A stretch of 64,000 nucleotides of DNA from Irpex lacteus (taxonomy: Eukaryota; Basidiomycota; Agaricomycetes; Polyporales; Irpicaceae), in contig MQVO02000006.1 in NCBI GenBank assembly GCA_001986395.2, forward strand, positions 1,054,001-1,118,000. The letters run 5' to 3'. Of the stretch, positions 48,034 to 60,127 are shown piece by piece (positions within the stretch are counted from its first letter, which is position 1; the number at the start of each line of letters is the position of its first letter). The notes beneath the pieces were generated by a model. That model was not told the DNA's origin, searched no databases, and saw nothing but the letters and a program-made list of their open reading frames with translations. Position numbers and translations under genes: made by a program.

Positions 48034-49838
48034 TTAATTTCGATCCTCTTCTATGCCTGTACCCTGAGGCTGTTCCTCGTCGTCTTCGTCATCAGACCGG
48101 GTGTCTGTCGCGTTCCGGAAATCCCTGATAGCGCTACCAAAATTAACCGCAGGAAGTGTCAGTTTCAGATATAGCAATGTTGGGCTGTATGACGAGGAGG
48201 AGAGGGATGTACGCACTTTACAGCGATCTTGAGGATGAAGTGGTAGTACCACCACAAATTCAGGAGTTGCAGAAGGAACAGCGGCACGAAGATCTGCCAT
48301 TTCATCCACCAGACCATCCATACGCCGTCTCCTGGGGCCCATCTCTTGGCAGATTCTCTGGACAAATGCAAAGTAAGTCGTGTTTAGTTTAGTTCGAGAA
48401 GTGCTCGGAGAAGTAGGGAGACATACGGTATGAGATCGAATTGCGTCCATACAGACCAAAGCATGATGATGTTCAGAAAGTGACGGTAGTAACTGAGAGA
48501 TCGTTAGTTGTGAGTTGTGAGTGGGAAAGAAGGGATATGTGGTAGGAGACGTACGTCCAGATCGGGAGGAATATCGCGAAGGAGACGACTTTTCCTCTTT
48601 CGAATTGTAGGTAGTTCAAGAGCTTTGAGAACTGCGTGATAGCGTGTCAGCGACCCTTATAGGAGGATGATAAACGACGGTCGTACACCCAGGAATGCAT
48701 CTGGTATGTCCATGCTGATATACACAGCAGTGCCGATACGGGTCAAGTTGATAAGGTAACTCCAACTAAATCCCCGTAAGTTAGTATGAATTTACCGCTC
48801 GAGCATGCGAAACACCAGACGTACCCGACCAGCCACAGAGTCACTGCATGATGAGCTACGAGTTCATTATAGTCTTTCCTCGGCTTCTCTAGGCCAAGTA
48901 CCAGTACAAGCAGTTGTTGACACCAGTAGGCGGCCTGCATGAGGTAATAGCTCTTCTGCTCTGGCTTCATGTCCCAATGTGGGTAGTCTGCGCAAATATC
49001 AGTTGCCGCCGTACTATCTTTCTTTGTAAAGCGTCGAAGGCTCACCAATCCAGAAATGCTCGGTTTGGTAATACCACGTAGGACCTTGCGACATGATCCT
49101 CTGCGACAAAATCAGCTACTACATCCACTTGTTCTCTCCCAAAATAAGTATATGCACTCACCAACCCCCAAAGCCCCGTAAAAGCAAAATAAACCACCGC
49201 ATACCCCTGCTCTCCAAACCGATCCAACTTGCCCTCTTTCCGTATCCCGTACCACCGCGCCAGAGGCTTGAATCCCCATATAGTAATAGCCTGTCTTACA
49301 AACGACCAAACTACGATGTAGAACAAGACGAAGACTAGGTCTAGGTAGCCTTTCTGGTAACGTGGGTCCTCTGGAGAGGACGTCGGCACCTGGTGAGACA
49401 CGAATAGTAGTGGTGCGAAGGGGTTTGTTAGGTTGGGTGCGAGGACTTCCCAGGTGGCCCATAGGAAGACGACGATGGCGAGTAGTTTTAGGGAGGTCGC
49501 TGGGGGTTTACAGTAGTGAGGAAGCATGGTACGAGTGGAGGATCATAGGACATACTGGGAACAACGACCCATCGGAGAGAGGTGATGTCTTTCAAGAATC
49601 CCTTCGATTCGGTACTGTAACGAGTACTCCTACCCTTCTTCGCTCTCACTGGCGGTTTTGAAGAGGCCTGAAGATCGAGGGGCGTTTGAGGTGCAAGAGC
49701 ACCAGCAATATGATCGTCAGAGTCTATCCTGAGCGCCTTGTCAATGTTCACAATTAAACCGTAGTAAGCTCATTCGACATACCTTATCACCCCTGGGCGC
49801 GGTTTTCTCTTGTGCGGCGTAGTAGTAGCGCTAGCCAT
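48034..49838 (-). CDS. LAG1: Ceramide synthase (LAG1/LAC1 family), copy 1
   Basis: ER membrane acyl-CoA-dependent ceramide synthase: joins a fatty acyl-CoA to a sphingoid base. From ATG 49838 the product starts [16 protein letters not shown]. After short introns it shows [47 protein letters not shown], then [20 protein letters not shown]. The Lag1 motif contains the catalytic double His in [18 protein letters not shown], followed by [20 protein letters not shown]. The C-terminus is acidic ([13 protein letters not shown]), as is usual for fungal Lag1. The TRAM-LAG-CLN8 domain appears intact. A paralogue in the same orientation lies about 600 bp upstream, with matching intron positions. Confidence 0.94.
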
Positions 49839-50428
49839 CGTCACTGAACACGTGTGTTGTAGCAGCGAGGGGAAACTGGCATCCCTTCTTGAAAGCACCT
49901 ACAATTTAAAGGATTCAAGACATTTCCGCAGTTCCCGTAATACTTGCTTATGCTCTGTCCGACCACCGAGTTGATGGGCCAATGACATGTTGTTCTGTGC
50001 CTGATGGGGCGGCCATGGTATACGTTGTTGAGATGGCTGGGGCAGCTTGAACTTGGTGACAATGGAATCAGCAAGATGAGTTCACGGCCGAATGTCAATG
50101 CTTTCCACGTGGCGGGCGCGAGAGAGTAAAGTATCCTTACTGCGGCAACGACTCGCGGGAGGTTACGACGATAAACTTCCGAAACAGGAATTAAGAAATA
50201 TCAAATTCGAGGTTCGGCTTACTGATGACGCAATGCTTAAAGGCAACCATGAATTCATCTATGGTAGGGTATTAAGTGAGATATGTACGCGGTATTTTAT
50301 CAAAGCTGCCCGAAGACCAGAACAACAGCCAAGCTAGCTCACGCACAGACTGTACAGGTTACACGAGCGTTCAACGTTCGGCACGAGGGTGTGTCGTGGT
50401 GCTAATATGCGTTTGTACCGAAACTTGG
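49839..50428. promoter_or_regulatory. Spacer between tandem ceramide synthases (promoter of copy 1)
   Basis: About 590 bp between the copy 1 start and the copy 2 stop. It has an 8-bp palindrome CCACGTGG at 50105-50112, roughly 270 bp upstream of the copy 1 start. No gene seen. Confidence 0.4.
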
Positions 50429-52234
50429 TTAATCCTGCTTCTTCTCTGCTACGGGTTCTGATTCTAGTTCATCGTCGTCTTCGTCGTCTGATCGTACGTC
50501 GGTAGCGCCTCTCGAGTCGAACACAGCACTATTATGAGAAGTATTAATGACGATGCGCAGAAATGAGAGCAGAGTCGTGGGAGACGTACCGATATGCTAT
50601 GCGGATAATAAGATAATACCAGAATAGGTTGAGGAGGTGGAGGAGGAAGATGGGCACGAATATCTGGTACTTCATCCACCAGACCATCCAAACACCGTCT
50701 TCAGGCGACCAACGCTTGGAGTTTTCTCTGCAAGCGATAGTCTCGTGAGAATATAGCCACAGGGTAAACACTGACTACGTACGGCATAAGGTCAAACTGT
50801 GTCCACACTGACCAAAGCATAACGATATTCAAATAATGACGGAAATATCTACAGCGAAAGATGTGAGTATGGCTAAACTTGGGATATCATGCGATATCGT
50901 ACGCACGTCCAGATAGGAATGAAGATAGCAAAGGATATGATCTTCCCTCTCTCCATTTGAAGGTAGTTGAGGATTTTAGAAAACTACCGAGGACATCAGC
51001 AACTCATGTCAAGAAATGCATGATACCTTGACATACCGCGAGGAAAGTGTCAGGAATATCCATGCTAAGGTACACAGCATTTCCGATGCGAGTCAAGTTG
51101 ATAAGGTAGCTCCAGCTGATCCATGAGTGCGTGGGTTAAAACGTATCACACTCTTTGTGTGAGGTATGGGACGCACCCGACCAGCCACAATGTGACTATA
51201 TGATGAGCTACGAGTTCGTTATAGTCTTTTCTGGGTTTCTCAAGTCCGAGAACCAAGACAAGTAGTTGTTGGACCCAGTATGCGGCTTGCATGAGGTAGT
51301 ACCTCTTCAACTCAGGCTTCATGTCCCAATGTGGGTAATCTGGTCAATGTGTAAGAATGAAAAGCCCAGAATTGTCATGCAATGGTTTACCTATCCAGAA
51401 GTACTCGGTTTGATACCACCAAGTGGGAAGTTGAGACATTATCCTCTACACACGACGATTAGCCAAGCTAGTTTTCCGGACACTCAAGCCGAAGGTACTC
51501 ACCCAACCCCAGAGTCCCGTGAAAGCAAAATACGCGACAGCATATCCCTGCTCGCCGAAGCGGTCCAATTTCAGCTCCCTGCGAATGCCAAACCACTTTG
51601 CCAGAGGTCTGAGGAACCACAAGGTTATAGACTGCCGGATGAATGACCAGAAAACGACGTAGAAAGCGATGAACACCAGGTCCAGGTAGCCCTTTTGGTA
51701 CCGTGGGTCTTCAGGTGACGACGTAGGTACTTTGTGCGAGATGAAGAGCAAGGGCGCAAATGGATTCGGTATGCCTTTTGCGACCAAAGGTGTGAGGATC
51801 TCCCAGTTAGACCATAGCAGAACCACGATGACCAACAGTTTCAACGAAGATGCTGGTAAGAGGTAAGAGGTCTGCAAGTGGACCATGTAAGTAGAAACGT
51901 ACTGGGGACTACAACCCATCGAGTGGAAGTGATATCATCCCAGAACCCTCGCGACTTGGTACGCGATACTCCCCCGTTCTTCGTAATAGGCGTGTTAGGA
52001 TGGTGTGAGTCAAGAGGACTACATAACGAGTAACAAGTTCATTAGTGAACAGGTTGCGATAATTCGAACACTCACGTCTGAGGTCTGAAGGCGCCAGCGA
52101 GATGGTGGTCAGGGTCTGTCCTATGTCAGTGGTAAGTTTCTCGGCCAGCCTACGCCTCGGATATGCTCGACATACTCTATCTTTCCCAACGTTCCTGAGC
52201 GCGGTCGTCTCTTCTGAAGACTCGGGCTGGCCAT
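50429..52234 (-). CDS. LAC1: Ceramide synthase (LAG1/LAC1 family), copy 2
   Basis: Second ceramide synthase, head to tail with copy 1. From ATG 52234 the protein starts MASPSLQKRRPRSGTLGK. It contains [40 protein letters not shown] and [20 protein letters not shown] with the catalytic double His. NLTRIGNAVYLSMDIPDTFL and ILNYLQMERGKIISFAIFIP follow, and the acidic end is RSDDEDDDELESEP. The genomic length (1,806 bp) is nearly the same as copy 1 (1,805 bp), and the intron after LWLVG is at the same place in both. The two differ mainly at the termini and in conservative positions, as expected of an old tandem duplication. Chain-length preference cannot be read off. Confidence 0.94.
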
Positions 52235-52423
52235 AGCTGCTGGACGCCACAGGAGATGGGGAGAAGGTGACTTGACGTGGCAAAGTGGGAAAAGTCAATC
52301 ACCGAGACAAGTCGTCTGCGTCCCATCGCGCCTACCGCATCTCGTGAAATCCATCACTGTACTTTCGGCCTCCGCACGCATGCACATCTTTACCTCGACC
52401 ACCACCACCACAAATCGGATGAA

Positions 52424-54396
52424 ATGTTCTCAACAACCGGTTTATTTAGCAAGCTGCCATGTCCAGAGAAAGAAACGTGTAAACGACCAAATTGTCTCTT
52501 CAGCCACAGTCCCGACGTGAAGCAGGTTCCCACAGTACGCGTACCAGTTGGTGCTCCTAAGGCGTCGAGTTCGAAATCTGTGCCGGTTCACTCTCAACCT
52601 AGCCCGTCTAGCTCTAAGATCAAGCCTTCTGTGCCCAATGCTAGCGTTGTACCTGCGAAGCGTCCGGGCCAGTTGATCAGCAATAGGGTTGCTGCTGAGC
52701 CACCGAGGAAACTACTTAAAGTAGGCCCAACCTCGAAGCCGGTAGCGCAACCCTCGTCGTCAGTAGCAGCCGTATGTGGCTTTCGCTAGTTTCACAATGC
52801 ATATGTCCTTACTACTCTGAAATATCTCTGCAGGATGGTGTACCTATCCTGCGCGTGAACGCCGCACAGTCGCAAGTACCTATACCAGTGCGACAGGTAT
52901 GCTGCCCTGTCATTGAATACGTATGTGCTTGAACGAATGCCGCATCAGACCATGCTCAAGTCACTATACGAGCACTTCAAAGTACTATATGAACAAATTA
53001 CCGATAAGAATCCTACGCTCGCGGCAGAGCATTCTTTAAAGCAAGAGGAGGAAGTTTATGCCCAGACTACCAAAACCACCTACAGACATGTGCGTACTAC
53101 ACCGTTGAATGTTACACTCAATAATCGAATAACGGTTCTAGGCTGTTATCCACTCTATAGCAGCCCTCAAGAAACGTCCTAAACCTGATAGTGTTGGCCA
53201 CCCCTCTGTAGGCACGGCAGGCGATATCGCCAAGCGCGAGGAAGAGCAGAAGAAACTGCAGTCTTTGAATTTGACAGTTGCACATTTGGAACCATATGTC
53301 CTGTCTGACGAGGAGATGCGAACGTGGGGTTACATTGTTGAGATACCTGACGGGACTGGCGGAGACAAACCTAGTGAAGAAGGGTGCATCCAGAAGTGCG
53401 ACAGGTGTAATCAGCCATTCCAGGTCAAACGGATGGAAGAAGCTGACCAGTGTATCTTTCACTGGGGCAAGCCATTCACCAGTAAAGCAAATGGTTCGTC
53501 TCGTCTTTCCTCGTTGCAATTGGCACCACTGACGTCGGATGAATATCGACAGGAGAGAAAAGGCGAGTATACCTATGCTGTTCTAGAACGATGGACGAAG
53601 AACCTTGTTCCAAAGGCCCACACGTGTTCTACGAAACCGAGCCGGAAAACCTGCACCGGAGACACGCGTTCTCATATACCCGCGCTGCGGATGATCCCAT
53701 GTACGCCGAGAAACGTGCATTGGACATCGTCGCACTCGACTGTGAAATGATATACACCACCGGTGGCATGCGAGTTGCCCGTGTGTCAGTAGTCGACGGT
53801 GCCGGTAAAGAAGTCTTCGATGAACTCGTCCGTATGGACGAAGGCGTGGAAGTCATGTAGGTCCCATGAGCACATCTCACCTGCCTTCCAGAAAAGAAAC
53901 ATTCTTATATTCGTTCGATTACGCACAGTGACTTCAACACACGCTTTTCTGGAATTACACCGGAATCTTATGCCACCGCCGTGCTCCCACTTACTTCTAT
54001 ACGACAATCCCTGGACCTACTGATCAACTCAAACACGATCATCATCGGGCATGCACTCGATAATGACTTAAAGACTCTGCGGATGGTTCACCATCGATGT
54101 GTGGACACTGTTGCTATGTTTCCTCACCATCTTGGACCACCGTATCGCAAAGCTCTAAGACATCTGTACGTTTGCATATACTATCTCGGCGGACCACGCT
54201 GACACTTGTGTGCGATTGCAGAGCCAAGGAACATCTTGGTAGAACAATACAAGCTGGAGGTGCTGCTGGTCACAGCTCTATCGAAGATTCCGTAGCCACG
54301 CTGGACCTCGTAAGATGGCATGTTCTCAACGGTCCGAAGCCGAAGCCAAAACCGAAGCCTGTACAATCGCAAGAGCCAATTGTAATTTCCGACTAG
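52424..54396 (+). CDS. REX3: RNA exonuclease 3 (REX3), DEDDh family
   Basis: 3'-5' RNA exonuclease of the REX family, which trims stable RNAs such as RNase MRP RNA and U5. ATG 52424 starts MFSTTGLFSKLPCPEKETCK, with a CCCH-type zinc motif (C-x5-C-x4-C-x3-H) typical of Rex3. An in-frame ATG at 52277 would put 49 unconserved residues before it, so I prefer 52424. After a Pro/Ser-rich linker comes VAHLEPYVLSDEEMRTWGYI and a second Cys/His cluster (CDRCNQPFQV, CIFHWGKP). The exonuclease domain follows: DIVALDCEMIYTTGGMRVAR, IIIGHALDNDLKTLRMVH, VDTVAMFPHH, and HSSIEDSVATLDLVRW. All DEDDh residues are present. The C-terminus has a KPKPKPKP run. Confidence 0.94.
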
Positions 54397-54576
54397 TTTA
54401 CAGGTTCTCTCACTGGATAATCGTTGCTTTCATCTTGCTTTTACGTGCTCTCGCTTCATATATCATGTAACATATCTCCCTTGGTCTCCGGATAGACGTC
54501 TAGTATACAGTGAGCAGCAAGAACAAAGGACAGAACACGTAGATAACAACAGCCTGAGTAGACTGTGATTTACATA

Positions 54577-55495
54577 TCACGCATAGGAAGAAGGACCCGG
54601 TGGCCTGACCCCTCGACTGGTCAATGCGCTGATACCAGCAGCTGTGTCACATGGATTGATCAGTTCGGAGGTTGTTTGGAATGAGATCTGTGCATAGCTG
54701 ACCTGCACTGCCTAAACGAGCAAGGGTGTCTTCGCTGTTCTCTTGCTCTTCTACACTATCTGACTGCGTGACCTGTTCAAGCATAAGCCCATGTTTTCGG
54801 TATAATGAGACGGAGCTACTTACAACGCGCAGTACTGACTTCTTTGACGACTCTTGCAGCTCACCGGCGATAATCAATTCGTCCAGGATCTACGCATGGC
54901 TTAGTATCATGTAAGGACATAGAGGGAAAAGGCTCACAGCAAAGGCCTTCTGGAAGTTGAATATGCTGTCGTATTCATCAGTACTGTTCTGTACATTGTT
55001 GACTTAGGCTGTGCTCACAGGTCAAGCTCACAAACCTGATAAACCGACATCAGCTCGTGTCTCGGAGGCAAAAAATATAGCACTCACATTTCCAAAGTAC
55101 CTATCAAGGACTTCCACATATCTGTGTATAATCTCCAGAGTGATCAACTCGTTGTCTTGTGAGCCAACTCCGCAGACGAAGAACAAGGAAGCATAACGCC
55201 TATATACGACTTTGGTATCTGTTCGACGAATTTTATATTCAAAAATGCGTACAATACAAGCGTAGCACACTACGCACCCTTGTATTCCAAGAAGTTACAC
55301 ATACGTGTGCGACGTGCCAGAACCAGCTGAGTAACGTCCTTCACGATCTTCGCCTTCTGCTTCTGCGGCATCGTCTGGAACCATTTCGCAAGGCGAACTT
55401 TGCCTGTACAGCATCATTTGTGAGTATCCATACTTTGCAATTCGAAAGCTGAGTCGCGCACCCTGGCGGGACACCAGCAGGATGTAGTTGATCAT
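54577..55495 (-). CDS. APS1: AP-1 complex sigma subunit (clathrin adaptor small chain)
   Basis: Small subunit of the AP-1 adaptor, which sorts cargo at the trans-Golgi and endosomes. ATG 55495 encodes [12 protein letters not shown], then [76 protein letters not shown] and [37 protein letters not shown] follows. A 51-nt GTAAGT...CAG intron with no stop then precedes [21 protein letters not shown] last 61-nt intron (54642-54702) joins GSA to [20 protein letters not shown] and a stop at 54577. Reading through that intron would instead end at 54647. The sequence fits AP-1 better than AP-2 or AP-3. Confidence 0.92.
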
Positions 55496-55816
55496 TGCGG
55501 TAGTGGTCAGGGATCGGTGTAGCGGTGCTTCGGTGCTACACAAGCCCGACGTCGGTGCGCCCTGCTCACGGTTTCGAACTCCGCGGCCCAAGCGCTCACT
55601 GGCCGCCGCGTTACGTCACGTCACACGTCTGCTAATTAGCAGCCGCTGCGGGTGTCGACGCGCAATTACAAGTTCCCACTCAACCTTCAGTTTCGCGACA
55701 GGTAGGTTTCTGGGTCATTCAATGCAACGCGTAAAACATAAACATAATGTGTTACTCAATACGATTCTGACTAAAGGGCACACAGGTACCCTTTACCAGC
55801 TGGAAGGAGCAGCATC
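55496..55816. promoter_or_regulatory. Divergent promoter: AP-1 sigma / conserved unknown gene, with CRE-like sites
   Basis: About 320 bp between two head-to-head starts. At 55613-55623 two ACGTCA half-sites overlap (ACGTCACGTCA), a CRE/ATF-like arrangement bound by bZIP factors. Binding is inferred. Confidence 0.4.
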
Positions 55817-57812
55817 ATGGCGACCGACTCAGCGAAAATCCCCTTGCCGGCTTACCTCAAGATGCTCACCAGTACTAGTATACCGGCAGCGAAAGCTATG
55901 GCTATTGCAGGCAAAATGTTGGTGAGGATCAATTTCCATCATGTAGACTAACTCTGATCGCAACGTGCCCTCCTGCTAGATACAAGACATGTAATACGTC
56001 AACTGCACTGGCTGAGTTGACGGACTTCAAACTGCAAGATGCAGGCATCACCAGCGCGGAAGAGCGTAAACTTGTATTGAATGCTGTCAGAAAAGCAGGG
56101 TACAAATCTAGTACCCCTAACAAACCGTCTGCTTCGGCGCGACGTGCTAGTTCAGCAAGTACTCAGGCTGACAGTCCTTCCAAGGCTGGAAGCAGCAAGT
56201 CTGGCAGTGTGTCAGTGAGTGTATGGAAGATTTTTCATCACTTACATAAATTGAATGTATCTGTCCTCATGTTCTTGCTACCATCATCCATAGGGCTCCA
56301 GCAAGCATGTTAATGCTGCTGATGAGGGGAAAGCCAAGCGTAAGCGCAAGCGAGACGACGAACGCAATGAGTTTTTGCCTGATCGACCTCCGGATGAACT
56401 GGAAGAGCAGACGTACGGCAGCCTCGAGTTCAACGAAGTACTCGACGAAGTGGTGAGTAGGGTCCTCGAATCATGCAATTCTACCCGCTATAGTAGTCAA
56501 ACGCGGGGCTACTGCGACCAAACCTTGGCCGCACCGAGTACACCGCTGTAATCCATCGTTTCAGACGCGTAAGGGGGCGGTTTTCTGCACTGACATCAGG
56601 AATTGTATTGACCCACCTCCCTCTCAACAAAATGCCACTTCAGCGCGCTGATCCATGACTTTCGTAGGTCCTACAAACCAAACATGCTGTCGTAAATCGA
56701 GCACCGATCATGACAGCATGGTCCTTTATTGTCGCAGAGCGTCTTGGCTTCAGTCGCGAAGAAGCCCTGAGCATAGGTGAGCATAGGTCCCCCCTCACAG
56801 GTCTGCACTGCCTTCAGACTGGAATGCGATGCTCATTGCCAATCCTCTCGCCTGTATACTCACGCCACACTCATAACAGCATCAGTCTACACGGAAATGA
56901 ATGCAATATCCAAAGGAGTTTCGATCGGTATATACTCTGAGGACAAGAAGAACGGCGTGGAGGCTAGCAAAGACGGCTCGCAACCGTACGTCGACCTCAT
57001 GGGCAGAAGGTACGTACCACTCCTCGACCTCCCGCCGCCACATCTCCTTCTAGCAGTCGTCTTGCGTTGTCTCGTATATCGATCTGATGCTGTACTTACA
57101 AACGCACTACCACTGCCCTTCTCCTCGCTTTGGCCATTACAAATTCCCAGAGTGTACGTAACTCCCCCCTAATATCAAGTTTGTTACCGTCCTGATGCTC
57201 ATTGCTTCTCTCAATTCCCGTTGGTACCCTCGCGCTTCTTCATTAATGTCTCGTAGACCCCTCTTCCAGACGCAAAACGAAAGTTGGCGGGCACTCTCAT
57301 CCAACGCGCCCGTCTCGCCAGCTTCAGGATTCTCATACATCACCCGCTCCTTGCGACAAACCGCACCGTTCATCGTAGGTGCGCTGCGCCTCCTCGCAGA
57401 GTCATACACGCCGGAGGAGCTGAACAAGCACGGATTCTCGCTGTATACCGAGTTTCGTCCTGACGTGACGGGGTGGGGCGGTCGGGCAGAGGTGCGGTGT
57501 GAGAAGATCCTGAGTTTGCGAAAGGGGAAAAGTAACGGGTTGAGGTTACCCCAACGACATACACAGTCAGAGGGAAATGACGCGAAAGACCTGGGCCGCG
57601 AAAGTTCTGGCAAATCGCCGTTGGTCAAGTTCGAAGAAGATGGAGATAAGATAGAACAAAGCCTGCGTGTACCCGATACAGATGCCGCAGCAGAACCAGA
57701 TACAAAGAAGCCTCGGACGATGACGCTGGAGGAATACGAAGCAGCTCTTGACGAAGATGATACATTTGCTGATGTTAATTTGGATTTCCCAGAAATCGAG
57801 AATGTTACATGA
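55817..57812 (+). CDS. Conserved-looking fungal protein with SAM-like N-terminus, function unknown
   Basis: I cannot assign a function. ATG 55817 starts MATDSAKIPLPAYLKMLTST, continuing SIPAAKAMAIAGKIYKTCN and LAELTDFKLQDAGITSAEER, KLVLNAVRKAGYK: a helix-rich SAM-like module that fits a protein or RNA binding role. A Ser/Lys-rich stretch (KAKRKRKRDD) looks like a nuclear localisation signal. A second globular part follows: VVNRAPIMTAWSFIVAERLG, ALSIASVYTEMNAISKGVSI, QPYVDLMGRR, ITRSLRQTAPFIVGALRLLA and EELNKHGFSLYTEFRPDVTG. Its smooth hydrophobic pattern suggests a conserved domain. The C-terminus is acidic, including MTLEEYEAALDEDD. About six introns. Confidence 0.75.
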
Positions 57813-58090
57813 TACTGTTGCACAATAATGAAAGCAGCGAATACCACTTACTTGTGTACCGAGAATGTCGTGATGTACTGAACTGCGCATTACCTCGCGC
57901 CCTGCGAACCCTGATGCGAAATAATTATCTAAAGTAACATTGAGTATCTACATCACAATCGCAGCCAAACCAACGCAAATGGTCTAGATTATGACTATCA
58001 GACAACCTGTGGTATAATGTATCCGAGGTAGAGTCCTTCACCCATCTACTCGCATACTGTCAGTCATGGACGGTGAGATCCATCTCTGAC

Positions 58091-59749
58091 TTATGCGCCG
58101 AGCTTTTTGATGATGGCAGAGGTGAACTCAGAAGTGGTTGCAGCACCTGCAATGATCATACTCAGTACACGACGAGCTGAAACGAACAAGACTGGATACA
58201 TACCTCCCATATCGGCAGTGCGAACCTCACCGCTGTTGATAACATCGAAGGTTGCGCTGGCGATGCTGTTAGCGAGGTTGTCGAGGCTATTTAGCGATAT
58301 AGTCAGCATAAGCTAAGGTATAAGTATGAGTACTGTGACGAACCCAAGGTGTCTCAACATCATCGTTGAAGACAAGATCATGGCAGCGGGGTTGGCACGG
58401 TTGGTACCCATGATATCCTGAGCGACGTGGCGGCATCCAGGCTCGAAGAGAGCGTATTCCTGTCAAGTGATATATTGGTGAGCGGAAGTACATTTTGAGT
58501 GAGTTGACAGACTGACCCGTCCGACGTTGCAACCGGGGACGATACCAGGTCCACCGACGAGGGCAGCACCGATGTTTGAGACAATGGCACCGTACAAGTT
58601 GGGCATGACCATGACATCAAACTGTCCGGGACGAGCAACAAGCTGCATAGAGCTGATAGAAAATGGCGTGTCAGAGAATTGTGAATGTGGAACTAGCGGT
58701 AATTACTTACGTGTTGTCGACAATCATGTCGTTGTACTCAATTCCAGTGCCCTTGTACTCCTCTGCAACCCGACGGAAGGTGTTGAGGAAGAGACCATCA
58801 CCAAGCTTCATGATGTTGGCCTTGTGGACGCAAGTAACTTTCTGCAAAACGTGTTCAATAGCCCGAAAAAAGAAGAGACCACAAATTCAGGTTTACCTTG
58901 CGGTCGTTCTTCAAGGCAAAGTCGAAAGCAAAACGAATAATACGCTCGGCCTTGGCACGAGTGGAGACCTTCAAGCTCTCAACGACACCAGGGAAACTCT
59001 GGTGCTCAAGACCGGAGTATTCACCCTCAGTGTTCTCACGGATGATAGCAAAGTCGACGTTGCTGTGGCGAGTGGGGAATCCGGGAAGAGACTTGCAAAG
59101 AACGACAGAGGCGTAAATGTCAAGCTGTTGACGCATGGCGACGTTCCATGATACGTGTCCGGACTGGGAGATCGGGGTGAAGAGGATACCTGAGGAAACG
59201 GTGTAAGAAAGGAGACAAAGCGCATTCCTTGGTGTACTCACCCTTGAGACCAACTCGGTTTCTCCTCAAGCTCTCAAGTGCCTGCTTGAAGAGCTCCTCG
59301 CCTTCGGACGACACGCCCGAAACGTTGTACTGCTCCCACTCGATGGGGGCATTCACGTATTCGAAGATATCCTTCACGGACTGCGTGATTTCGTTACCGA
59401 TACCATCTCCAGGAATGAGGGTAACCTATACAGGAGAGAAACGCGTCTGAATATACGGTTTGTCAAGAGGTGGCAAAGGTGGGGCGCACAGTGTATACAC
59501 CGCCATACTTCTTGGTGGGGAGCTACGACATTGCTTATAAGTACATAAAACAATGTCATTGGACTTTGAGGTGAACGTACCGATGCAGACGCGGCCTTTG
59601 GGAAACCGGCTGAGAGAGTGGTGGCGGTTCTCTGTGCCAAGCAGTCAAAATGTATGTCAAATTCGGTTAGAGAGACGTGTCGCGCAAAGAGAGCTACTGA
59701 CTGCGTGGAGGGCGGGGCGCACGGCGGAGGCGAGAACGTTGCGAATCAT
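58091..59749 (-). CDS. IDH1: NAD+-dependent isocitrate dehydrogenase subunit 1, mitochondrial
   Basis: Regulatory-type subunit of the mitochondrial NAD-IDH octamer of the TCA cycle. ATG 59749 gives [16 protein letters not shown], a short targeting peptide that continues after an intron as [17 protein letters not shown]. The mature part shows [109 protein letters not shown] and [12 protein letters not shown]. The C-terminus is [15 protein letters not shown]. The family is secure, and IDH1 rather than IDH2 fits [18 protein letters not shown] and the overall pattern. It is head to head with an alpha/beta hydrolase. Confidence 0.95.
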
Positions 59750-60127
59750 GGCGAGCTAGACGTGGCAGACGACGAGGAGAGAGTTGGACACAAAGTCTCG
59801 AAAAATACTTAAGAGGTGAAGGAGAAACACGGAAGAGCCGGTGCGTCATTTGCCCTGTGAGACCGACATCAATCCCCCACGTGTTTATCGCGCGAGCGTA
59901 TGATTGGCGCTGTCACTTTTGTCGGACCAGTTCGCCTCTTGATTTGATCAAAACTGGGGCGGACTGATACTTAGGTCTGCCTCTCCGTTCTGTCTGTCGT
60001 GTCTCAGCCTCCGGGTTCGGTCCCTTCTCCTCCCTAAAATTATTTAGAGCTTGGGTGAATAACCCTCGCTCGTCCTCTCTTTTGGCCGCCGATTATAGAC
60101 AGGTTGGACGATATTATACCCTACAGG
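59750..60127. promoter_or_regulatory. Divergent promoter: IDH1 / alpha-beta hydrolase, with E-box
   Basis: About 380 bp between divergent starts. CACGTG is at 59878-59883, and ATTGG (reverse CCAAT, a HAP-complex site common in respiratory genes) is nearby at about 59912. Functional use is inferred. Confidence 0.45.

Noticed and set aside
49112..49661. Plus-strand and shifted minus-strand frames across ceramide synthase 1
   Set aside because: They are shadows of exons encoding conserved LAG1 motifs.
54647..54877. AP-1 sigma ending at 54647 without the last intron
   Set aside because: The 61-nt intron at 54642-54702 gives a better conserved C-terminal continuation and a clear stop at 54577.
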